Below, in pieces: positions 18,680-26,765 of a DNA stretch of 26,765 nucleotides. Below the pieces are notes generated by a model that made no database searches, had not been told where the DNA came from, and saw nothing but the letters and a program-made list of their open reading frames with translations. The translations under genes were made by a program, and so were the position numbers. Source of the DNA: Batkoa obscura (Eukaryota > Entomophthoromycota > Entomophthoromycetes > Entomophthorales > Batkoaceae); NCBI GenBank assembly GCA_030770535.1, contig JASVEC010000240.1:1-26765 (forward strand). The letters run 5' to 3'. The stretch's first letter is position 1. Every line of letters begins with the position of its first letter.

Positions 18680-21600
18680 ATGAGTAAACGTAAAGCATCA
18701 CTAAGTAAAGAAATGAATTTATCAAGCGGTGCAAGCACGCCGTTAGAGAAGATAAGTAATATAAGAAATCATCGAATGAACAAAGAGGAGGCTATTATGG
18801 ATGATTCGATTAAACAAGAATTTAACTGGAAGCTAGATTTTGAAAAAAGTATCATGTCCATTGCCTCAATTAGGTTTTCTATAGTTAATGCCTTTGATAC
18901 TGATGGTAAGATATTTTGTCATTTTATTATTATAATCGACTTAATAATCTTTAGATCCTTGTAAATCTGAGGGTACTGGATTTGTGGTAGACGCTGAAAA
19001 TGGAATCATTTTAACTAACAGACATATCATTGGCTGCGGACCGTTTGTAGGAGAAGCTATATTATATGATCATGAAGAAATTGATGTTTATCCAGTTTAT
19101 CGGTAAGATATAAGAAACACCATGATATTATTTTAAAATTAATTAGTTTTATTTAGTGATCCAGTCCATGATTTTGGGTATTAAGAAAGAATTAATATAA
19201 AACTAAAAACTAATTTTTTTTTAGGTTTTTAAGGTTTAATCCAAAAGACGTCAAATATCTAAAATTAAAGAGTATTCCATTACGTCCAGACTTGGCTAAA
19301 GTGGGATTAGATATCCGTGTAGTTGGTAATGACGCTGGTGAAAAATTAAGTATTTTATCAGGTTCCATTTCTAGATTGAATAGAAACTCACCTGAATACG
19401 GAGAACTTACTTACAATGATTTTAACACCTTTTATATGTAAGATATATACATTTATTACATAACTTAGGACTATTATTTATTTATTTATTTATTTAGTCA
19501 AGCAGCTTCAAACTCTTCAGGAGGTAAAACTATTTTTATTTAAAATCTCAAATTTTGTTCATTTTTTAAATATAAGGTAGTTCCGGTTCTCCAGTATTAG
19601 ATTTGAATGGCAATGCTGTAGCATTACAAGCTGGTAGAATAATAAACATGAATAGTAACCGCATATTAAACACTGTTATTTAGGCGGCCGTTCTGAAGCA
19701 GCAACAAATTTCTTTCTTCCATTAGATCGTGTAAAGAGAGCATTAGAATATATACAACGAGGTGAAACGGTTCCTAGGGGTAGTATAATGACCCAATTCT
19801 TACATCGTCCCTTTGATGAAGCACATCGATTAGGCTTGTCTGATGCTAATGAAGCTAAATTAAGGGATTTATTTCCAAATGAGATTGGAATGCTCACAGT
19901 AGAATTGGTAGTACCGGAAGGTCCAACTTATAACAAATTAGAGAATGGAGATTTATTGTTAAGTGTCAATGGTACTATGTTGACCCATTTTGCACATTTG
20001 GATGGAATCTTAGATGATAATGTAAATAACAAAATTAATTTAAAAATTGAAAGAGGAGGTGTTGAAATGGAATTTGATATCCTTGTTAAAGATTTGCATG
20101 CCATGTAATTTTTTTCTTTTATCACAATTATTTTAATTTATTCTAATGTTTTTCAGTACCCCAAATAGATACCTATCTTATTGTGGATCCACTTTCAATG
20201 ACTTATCTTATCAATTAGCAAGGTCCTTTTGTATACCATGTAAAGGGGTTTATATCTCGAACCCAGCTGGCCCTTTTAAATTACATGGCCCTGGATTTGG
20301 TACCATAGTCACCAGCGTGGATGACCAAGAAACCCCAGATTTGGACACTTTTATTGAAGTGGTATCGAAAATACCAGATAGAAAGAGAGTACAAGTAGTG
20401 TTTTATTTTATTAAGGATGTTCATTCTACCTATTGGTCTATTGTATGCATTGATAGACATTGGTGTGATTTTAAATTAGCGGTTAGAAATGACACAAACG
20501 GCAAGTGGGAGTTTACAAAATTAAAAGAACCAATACCTAGCATTCCGTTGGTCCGAAAAACTGTTACTTTCCCGGATATTAACCAGGACTCAAAATCTGC
20601 TCGTATTCTTAAGAATTCATTTGTTAAGGTTACATATCAGTTGGCTGGTAAAGTAGAAGGTTTTCCAAGGAGCAGAGTAAACATTAATTTTAAGCAAAAT
20701 AGCGTAAACTAATCTAAATTAAATTTATAGTGTAAAGGAGGAGGCTGGGTATTAGATGCAGAAAAAGGAATTGTAGTTATTACACGTAATTGTGTACCAT
20801 ATGATTTAGGTGATATTAGCTTAACCTTTGCAGAATCATTTACAATTCCAGCTAAAGTTTTGTTTCTACATCCATTTCATAATTTTACTTTGTTACAATA
20901 TGACCCTGAGTTATTAGGAGATACAAAAGTTCATACCCCTGTTATTTCAGATGTTCCATTAACGCCAGGTAATTTGGATACTTATGATTATAATGAGGTA
21001 TAATTACTTATATTTTATTAGGTGATAAAGTAGAGTTTTTAGGAGTGAATCAAAACTTCCGATTAATTAGTACACATACTACAATTAGCGATGTTGGCTT
21101 TGTTACTATACCTGAAGACTCAATACCTTGTTATAGAGCCATTAACCTTAATTCCATCAATGTGGATTCACCCACCGTATTAAGTTGTCACAGTGGATTA
21201 TTAAGTGATAGTGAAGGAAGATTACAAGGATTATGGTTATCCTTTTTAGGAGACCGTAAATCGGATGGCTATCATAACGAATATTATTTTGGCATTGATA
21301 TATCCATTTTATTACCCGCTTTAAATCCTCTAAGAAAAGGAATTACACCTGAATTGAATTACCTTAATATTGAGTTTGGAGTAGTAGATTTAGTACAAGC
21401 ACGTCATAAGGGATTAACAGATGATTGGATTGAAAAATATGAAAAAGCAGACCCATTAAGAAGGCAAATATTCCAAGTTCGTAGATCAGAATTTTCAGCA
21501 GAGAAACCGTTGTTGAAAGAACTTGACCTTATACTTACTGTAGATAATAAGATTCCAACTAAAGTATCCGATTTTGATACTCAATTTTATAAAAAAGAAT

Positions 21601-22194
21601 TAGAAATTGTAAGTTAAATTTGTTGTAAATTGTATTTATGTGTTAATTATCTATTTTAGACTGTATTGAGAGGCAAAGATATCCTTAATCTCAAAGTGCC
21701 AACAAAACCTATTCATGGTGATGGCATTGGAAGGATAGTATCATGGGCTGGAGCTCTACTTCATGGTATTATTATAATATAGCACTATATAGTATAAAAT
21801 AACACAATTCCTTTCTAGAACCTCATAAAGAAGTTTTATTACAAACAAAACGTTTACCATCCAAAGTTTATGTAGCAGATAGGCATCGTGGTTCACCAGC
21901 ATATATGTATGGGTTAAATCATACTAATTGGATAACAGCTGTAAATGATATACCCACTCCAGATTTAGATGCCTTTTTAAATGTAGTTAAGTCGTTAAGT
22001 GATAATACATATGCTAGGGTGCGCATTGTTACATTCAATAATTCACCTGACGTGCTTTCAATTAAAGTGAATCATCATTATTGGTAAGATAATATAATTT
22101 TCTTATAAATTACTTAACAAATTTCTTTAGGCCCATGACTGAGTTATATAAAGATTCCACAGAGGCCACTGGATGGAAGAAAATTAAACATTAA
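18680..22194 (+). CDS. NMA111: Nma111-type nuclear HtrA/DegP serine protease, 13 exons
   Basis: Pro-apoptotic nuclear serine protease of the Nma111 (Ynm3) family: two trypsin-like folds plus PDZ domains. Exons: 18680-18905, 18955-19102, 19157-19177, 19225-19437, 19498-19523, 19577-19633, 19684-20104, 20157-20676, 20731-20968, 21022-21608, 21660-21765, 21819-22083 and 22131-22194. Introns are 47-60 nt; phases close to 963 residues (family about 1000). The catalytic triad is visible: His99 (ILTNRHIIG), Asp130 (DPVHDFGFLRF) and Ser214 (GGSSGSPV). The conserved blocks [24 protein letters not shown] and NDFNTFYIQAA follow the family closely. A PDZ lies at about 300-370 ([15 protein letters not shown]). 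The second protease-like half (from about 545, [18 protein letters not shown]) lacks the histidine, as expected of the family's inactive copy, and a C-terminal PDZ-like part follows ([17 protein letters not shown]). N-terminal MSKRKASLS could be nuclear targeting. Two exons are tiny (21 and 26 nt). Confidence 0.97.
19474..19496 (+). repeat. TTTA microsatellite at a 3' splice site
   Basis: About five TTTA units run directly into the TAG acceptor of NMA111 intron 4 and serve as its pyrimidine-rich tract, next to the 26-nt exon. Confidence 0.8.
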
Positions 22195-22424
22195 TAAAAG
22201 AAGTTAATATGTCAAAGTTAAAATACTTTTATTCTCATTTATTTATCATATATATCAAAGCTATTGAGTTAAATAATATGACCTTTTTAAAAAAGAACGG
22301 AGTGGTTTAAGTATTATAAACTTTTAACTGTTAGACTTATGATAGACCCAGTGAGTATTTCAACTACTTCATTCTATTTTAAAATGAATTCAAGGTTTAA
22401 AAAAAGTAGTAAACCCATCATAAA
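22195..22424. other. 3' flank of NMA111
   Basis: About 230 bp between the NMA111 stop and repeat copy 4. AT-rich, no open frame. Confidence 0.4.
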
Positions 22425-22527
22425 TGTGGGAGTGTTTTTTTGGGTTCATTATTTTTTCTATTTTTTAAGTGCTATTTGAGTGGAGAGATTGTTAGTAAAA
22501 TTTTAAACACGAAAACACATTCCCATG
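22425..22527 (+). repeat. Foldback (MITE-like) repeat copy 4
   Basis: A 103-nt copy with diverged ends TGTGGGAGTG and CATTCCCATG that still largely pair. The interior reads GGTTCATTATTTTTTC, AAGTGCTATTTGAGTGGA and TTGTTAGTAAAATTTT. Confidence 0.85.
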
Positions 22528-23975
22528 TTTTGAATAGAGTAAACTAGCTCTTTAAAACTGGATCCTAATAATTGGTTGAAATAGTATCAAAGGCGAATAT
22601 TCAAGTTATTCGTGGAACTTTAAGATGGCCAAAAAGATAACCTGAGTAGGTAGGTTCATCACCTTCTAAGTATTTGATTTTAATTAATATTATACAGAAA
22701 GAAGTAGACAATTTTTCAATTGCTTCTCTACTGTACAAAAATATTCTTAACCTTCTTTAGCTGCTAAGGAGCTATGAAGGTCCAAGATCATTGATTTAAA
22801 CAATAATATAAATTTTGAATAATTATCTAAAAGATATAAAGGTAGTTAGGTATCTTTGACAAGCCATAAACAACAGTCTCCACCATCAAATTTTAAAAAT
22901 GGCATCTTGCTTCATTTTCTATTGTTTGAATAAAAGATTAAATAAATAAAGACTAAGAATAAACTATTGCCTCGATTTAAGGATTTGCTTAATAACTTAG
23001 TAAACTCAAAATTATAGTGCTCAGACTCTATTCCCTATCAAATACCATTAATTTTACTTTATTTTGACCATACATTATTTTATACTTCAAAGCCATTAAA
23101 CTTTGTCATACGAATGAGCTGAAATGTTCATCTTTTTTACGAAATTATAAAAATGTTGTAATGTCCCTTTTATTTAAATATAATCAAAAATTGAGGTTAA
23201 TTTAGCATTTATTAATCCGAGCATTTGATTTGGCTTATTAAAGCTTTTGATGTATTATATCACGGATCCAATATCTACTACCACATGAAAGAAGTAAACT
23301 CTCATAGTGAAATCTATTACTTATACTTTATCGCTATAAACTTCAAGTATTAATAAAACAATAACATTTGTTTGGCATATATGACAATTTAAAAAGTTAA
23401 TTAAAATTGTTAATAAATTTTTAGTTGATTTAATCTAAACTTTATAGACTAGATACTTAATTAACTTAAGAATCAATAAAATCAATGATTCTATAATCTT
23501 CATGCTAAATCTATAACCTTATAAAAAATCAGAACTGAGACTAATATAATTCTAGTCAAAGCGACTAATATTTTCTTTGATGTACTATAGTCAAAAGCAT
23601 AAAAGTGATATTCATAAATAAGCAATAAAAACAATGGTCCTAGAAAACTTGCGCCTTAGGTCACTACTTTACCTAAAATTAGATATCATATACCCAGATT
23701 TAATTTAAATATAGAAGCTTTTGATGCCCCAGAGGAATATGATATTTATTAAATGTTATTTGAGTATAAAACAATGCTATATTGCTTAACCTTTTCTTTT
23801 GGGATTTGTTAAAGGGAAAAAGATAATGAAAATTAAGGCAGATAATTTTGTATTTGAGATCATAATAAACTTAACTATGAATACAACTCATGTCACTCAT
23901 CTATTAAGGTTAATAAAAATTATAACTTAAAGTTAGGTTTAAATTAAAAGAAAAAAATATTGGCACTAAATAAGA
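22528..23975. other. Gene desert with possible eroded coding fragments
   Basis: About 1.45 kb with stops in all frames. One short stretch, 23681-23752, reads RYHIPRFNLNIEAFDAPEEY and ends in TAA; it looks protein-derived but matches no family I recognise. The stretch around 22,700-22,800 is less AT-rich than its surroundings but not readable as a gene. No tRNA or other RNA gene recognised. Confidence 0.4.
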
Positions 23976-24079
23976 AATGAAGGTGTTTTTTTGGGTTCGT
24001 TATTTTTTTCGTGTTTTAAGCACTATCTGAGTGGAAAAATTGTTAATAAAATTCTTAACCATAAAAATATATTCCCAAA
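23976..24079 (+). repeat. Foldback (MITE-like) repeat copy 5
   Basis: A diverged 104-nt copy with ends AATGAAGGTG and ATTCCCAAA. The core AAGCACTATCTGAGTGGAAA and the block ATTGTTAATAAAATTCTTAA are retained. Confidence 0.8.
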
Positions 24080-24236
24080 TATTAAATAGCTTTTTAACAG
24101 ATAAAGATATATTTTTACTGTTTGTTTATATAAGCTAATTAAACTTAAATGCATTTGTTATAAAGAAGTTAACTATAGAAATAAGCTCTTTATTTAATTG
24201 TTTTTAATAAGTTCATAAAGCTTAAATTAGATATTA
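24080..24236. other. Spacer between repeat copies 5 and 6
   Basis: About 155 bp AT-rich spacer with nothing recognised. Confidence 0.4.
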
Positions 24237-24340
24237 CATGGAGGTGTATTTTTTCGTTTAAGAATTTTACTAAATAATTTTTTCACTCAAATAGCGCTTA
24301 AAAATGGAAAAGGTAATGAAACTAAAAAAACACCTTCATA
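24237..24340 (-). repeat. Foldback (MITE-like) repeat copy 6
   Basis: A reverse-oriented 104-nt copy with ends CATGGAGGTG and CACCTTCATA: AGGTG at one end faces CACCT at the other, unlike the family consensus. The core AAATAGCGCTTAAAAATGGA is intact. Confidence 0.88.
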
Positions 24341-24662
24341 TCTTGTTTTTTATTTTAAGTTATATATACAAGATGCTTAAAGCTTTATAGTCATTTTTAA
24401 AGCAGTATAGTTTTTTTTTAAAAACAAATAAAAGTAAAATATTAATATATAGTTTAATGGTTTGTTTTTTACTATTTTTGAGTTTTATATTAATAAGATC
24501 AAAAACATTGATATTATTAATATTAAAGCAAAATAGTCTAAAATAAGTTCTTCTAGTCTCTTAAAAAAGTCCAAAATTTGTGTTTATATTAAAACTTTAT
24601 ATATAGGTATTTTAAAATATAAAAATTAATGAGAATCACTACTTTGTAACTTATTATTTACA
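24341..24662. other. Spacer between repeat copies 6 and 7
   Basis: About 320 bp of AT-rich sequence with no open frame, RNA gene or additional repeat recognised. Confidence 0.4.
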
Positions 24663-24765
24663 TATGGGGATGTTCTTTTTGGTTTCATTACTTTTTCCAT
24701 TTTTAAGCACTATTTGAGTTGGAAAATTGTTATTAAACTCTCAAATAATAAAATACATCCCCATA
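24663..24765 (+). repeat. Foldback (MITE-like) repeat copy 7
   Basis: A 103-nt copy with consensus ends TATGGGGATG and CATCCCCATA and the block GGTTTCATTACTTTTTCC. The sequence just outside the ends is AT-dinucleotide rich, so no target-site duplication can be called. Confidence 0.92.
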
Positions 24766-24844
24766 TATATTAATTTTAAAAAAAACTATATCAAATAATT
24801 TTATAAATATATATGAAAAAACGAAAAAAAATAAGAGCTAAATA

Positions 24845-24948
24845 TATGGGGATGTTTTTTTAATTTCATTACTTTTTCCATCTTTTAAGTACTGTTTGGG
24901 CCGAAAGACTATTAGTAAAATCCTTAAACGCAAAAATACATCCCCATA
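24845..24948 (+). repeat. Foldback (MITE-like) repeat copy 8
   Basis: A 104-nt copy with perfect ends TATGGGGATG and CATCCCCATA, 79 bp after copy 7 in the same orientation. The interior is slightly diverged (CTGTTTGGGCCGAAAGACTA). Confidence 0.92.
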
Positions 24949-25286
24949 TATATTAGTTATGATAAAAATCAAGTTAAAACGTTATCTATTAAAATTTTTA
25001 TTATAATCAAATTAAACCAATATAAATGTTTATTTTTATAAGCATTTATATTGGGATTAAACATCTCAGACAAGTACTATGGAATTTATAGAACAGCATT
25101 AGAATATGAGGTAATAGCATATTTTTTAACATTGAGGTTTCAAACATTTAAAAAAAAGCAGAAATATTTGAATCAAATGATATAGAGGAGTTTATTCTAT
25201 ACAAACAATGTTCTTGAATACTAATTTTATACTTTTACAAGAATTAAAGGATATTTTCAGCTAAAAATTGAATTTTTAACAGAAGA
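24949..25286. other. Spacer between repeat copies 8 and 9
   Basis: About 340 bp, AT-rich. ATAAATGTTTATTTTTATAA and a following ATTTATAT form small local inverted repeats near 25,020-25,050. No gene recognised. Confidence 0.4.
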
Positions 25287-25389
25287 TATGGGGACATTTT
25301 TTTGACTTTGCTGCTTTTTCCATCTTTAAGCGCTATTTGAGTGGAAAAATTGTTAGTAAAATTCTTAAATATAAAAACACATCCCCATA
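25287..25389 (+). repeat. Foldback (MITE-like) repeat copy 9
   Basis: A 103-nt copy close to the family consensus: TATGGGGACATTTTTTTGAC, TTTAAGCGCTATTTGAGTGG, TTGTTAGTAAAATTCTTAAA and ACACATCCCCATA. An antisense 82-codon open frame across it is incidental. Confidence 0.93.
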
Positions 25390-25543
25390 TAGAGCTTGTA
25401 TTGAAAAAAAGATGAGGGTATAGTGATTCTAATAGTGAATCATTTAAAGTATGATATGAGTTTGAAAATATTACTTGATTAACATTATCCAATATCTGAG
25501 TAAGATATAATATAAAAGGGTTAGAAAAAAACTAAGATCTAGG
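25390..25543. other. Spacer between repeat copies 9 and 10
   Basis: About 150 bp with nothing recognised. Confidence 0.4.
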
Positions 25544-25648
25544 TTTGGGGATGTATTTTTGTGTTTAAGAATTTTATTAACAATTTTTCCGCTTAAATAG
25601 CGCTTAAAAAATGGAAAAAATAATGAAGTTAAAAAAAACACTCCCGTT
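25544..25648 (-). repeat. Foldback (MITE-like) repeat copy 10
   Basis: A reverse-oriented 105-nt copy with the TTTGGGGATG end and a diverged ACACTCCCGTT end. The core AAATAGCGCTTAAAAAATGG and ATGAAGTTAAAAAAAAC are recognisable. Confidence 0.88.
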
Positions 25649-25884
25649 TAGTAAATATGGAAAAGTAGTTTCCTGCTTTCGTGTGTTAAATTCGAGTTAT
25701 ATTTATTATTATGGTATAATTGTTTTATTCTTGATACCAACTGATAATGTGCTTTTTAACAAGACAAAAACACCAAGTACATTTCTAATCAGTAAGGACC
25801 TACTGGTAGTTATCTGACTCTATGAACAAATTAGTTCAAATATACTAATTATTTCTTTGCTAGCCGTAAAACAGCTAGTATGTA
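25649..25884. other. Spacer upstream of the EF-hand-like mini-frame
   Basis: About 235 bp. An open frame runs on from repeat copy 10 into it but has no recognisable protein features. Confidence 0.35.
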
Positions 25885-25992
25885 ATGCTTCAAGATATTC
25901 GTAACCTATTTGATTCTTTAGAAATTGACACACATGACAGCGTAATTACTTTAGAGCCATTAATTTCATTGAAAAGCAAAAACAAGGAGTAA
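25885..25992 (+). CDS. 35-residue EF-hand-like open frame (orphan exon or fragment)
   Basis: The ATG at 25885 opens MLQDIRNLFDSLEIDTHDSV, continuing ITLEPLISLKSKNKE to a TAA. The pattern resembles an EF-hand helix-loop ('LFDSLDxxxDGxIxLxEL'), as at the start of calcium-regulated mitochondrial carriers, but the loop lacks the conserved Gly and an ideal set of acidic ligands. Codons are richer in G/C than the surroundings, which supports past or present coding. A GTAAAT donor overlaps the end (25988), so it could be a first exon, but I found no convincing next exon before the window edge. It may be a remnant of a lost gene. Confidence 0.3.
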   Translation: MLQDIRNLFDSLEIDTHDSVITLEPLISLKSKNKE

Positions 25993-26218
25993 ATGATAAA
26001 TTGCTTTACAATTGAACATCAAATATACATATATACACTTATCAATTTAAGATAAGATAAGAAGTCAAAGTTAATACTTTTGTATTATTCCTTTTACATG
26101 ATTTAGTACTAGGAAGTCTGCAATAAATCTGAATGTATCTTTTTGATTAAACTAAACAAAATCAATTATAACTATATTTATGAGGAAATGTGCGAATTTT
26201 TTTAAACGAGATATAGGA
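25993..26218. other. Spacer before repeat copy 11
   Basis: About 225 bp AT-rich sequence with no supported feature. Confidence 0.35.
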
Positions 26219-26321
26219 TATGGGAGTGTTTTTTTTTTCATTACTTTTTCGATCTTTTAACAGGTTATTTGAGTGGAAAGATTGTTGATAAAATTCTTAA
26301 ACACAAAGATACAGCCCCATA
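26219..26321 (+). repeat. Foldback (MITE-like) repeat copy 11
   Basis: A 103-nt copy with ends TATGGGAGTG and CAGCCCCATA. The interior keeps TTTCATTACTTTTTC, TATTTGAGTGGAAAGATTGT and AAATTCTTAAACACAAA. Confidence 0.9.
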
Positions 26322-26335
26322 TAATTTCATGGCTG

Positions 26336-26349
26336 TTCGGGGTCCCGAA
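26336..26349. repeat. GC-rich perfect palindrome
   Basis: TTCGGG-GT-CCCGAA, a 6-bp stem with a 2-nt centre, lies 15 bp beyond repeat copy 11 in otherwise AT-rich sequence. I cannot assign a function; neither a tRNA arm nor a terminator fits. Confidence 0.6.
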
Positions 26350-26665
26350 TCTATTATTATGGTTTATACAGTTGTAAATTATCTTTAATTTGTAAATTTT
26401 GTTTTAAAGCTTTGACATAGGAACATTATTTTGTACTTGAGTATTATGTAATATAAATATAGTTTGGTTTGTCTGCAGCTATATATATCTCAAATGAATA
26501 TAGCCTGAATGTAAAATAAATATTACTTGAAAATGTTTGCTTCATAAATGATACTATATAAACAAAATGATATTTTGTTGATAGTAATTTTTTTTAAAAT
26601 AAAAAATGATAAAACGAAAGGTCATATACTATCAGAATTAACAATAGAGAAATGTGTTTATTTAA
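26350..26665. other. Right-hand AT-rich region
   Basis: About 315 bp with no open frame or repeat recognised. Confidence 0.35.
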
Positions 26666-26765
26666 TATGATTCCAAATTTCGTTTGGGTTCTAAGTTGGA
26701 TAATATTTACAATTTGGAACAGTACCTCAGAGCAGTCATTACTGCTACCGAAAGTTTAGGCCTAA
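26666..26765 (+). CDS. Open frame running off the right edge (partial, unassigned)
   Basis: After a TAA at 26663 one frame stays open to the end and reads YDSKFRLGSKLDNIYNLEQY then LRAVITATESLGL. Composition shifts from AT-rich noise to balanced, amphipathic-helix-like coding, so it may be an internal exon of a gene continuing to the right. No start codon lies in frame and the family is unrecognised. Confidence 0.35.

Noticed and set aside
22528-23975. Retroelement remnants in the desert
   Set aside because: No reverse-transcriptase, integrase or long terminal repeat signature could be read; only short unassignable fragments.
25244-25817. Open frames of 82 codons (-) and 68 codons (+)
   Set aside because: Each spans a foldback repeat (copies 9 and 10); the readable parts are repeat sequence.
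22425-26321. CRISPR-like array of about 100-nt repeats
   Set aside because: Spacing is irregular (79 to about 1450 bp), both orientations occur, the units are too long, and the host is eukaryotic.
1-26765. tRNA or rRNA genes
   Set aside because: No TTCGANNC-type T-loop with matching acceptor and anticodon arms was found on either strand by eye.

Overview
The window is nuclear eukaryotic DNA, very AT-rich and dense in short introns (about 45-100 nt, mostly GTAAG/GTAAT...TAG). The standard genetic code fits: conserved C-termini end naturally at TAA, and the TRAPPC13 homologue ends at TGA. The gene set (CENP-N/Chl4 kinetochore protein, TRAPPC13, mitochondrial uS15m, HEATR6-like HEAT protein, U2AF large subunit, and the double-protease-fold Nma111 known from fungi, with a plant relative) suggests a fungus, probably an early-diverging AT-rich lineage. 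A mitochondrial ribosomal protein, U2AF and roughly 43 introns argue against a microsporidian. I cannot name the species.

Layout. Bases 1-14,600 are a compact housekeeping block: CENP-N/Chl4 (+), TRAPPC13 (-, intronless), an unrecognised 111-residue basic protein (+), mitochondrial S15 (-), a multi-pass RING-H2 membrane protein (+), a 19-exon HEATR6-like gene (+) and U2AF2 (-). The exon chains were rebuilt by hand; nearly every junction is GT-AG and every phase closes, except the unresolved 5' end of the first gene and a one-base frame slip in U2AF2. Bases 14,600-18,680 are gene-poor. They hold copies of a short foldback repeat, a possible Tc1/mariner relic, a secreted/anchored Ser-Pro-rich type I membrane protein (-) and a decayed host-like gene with a PH-like end. 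Bases 18,680-22,194 are NMA111 in 13 exons. Bases 22,195-26,765 are a gene desert with eight more copies of the foldback repeat, an orphan EF-hand-like mini-frame and an open frame running off the right edge.

The genes do not form one pathway. They are unrelated housekeeping functions: kinetochore, vesicle trafficking, mitochondrial translation, ubiquitin ligation, splicing and nuclear protease. The least explained feature is the 100-105 nt hairpin-forming family, 11 copies, confined to the two gene-poor stretches, with ends that vary in a partly matched way. It looks like a MITE-type element. I did not find a convincing new multi-gene system.
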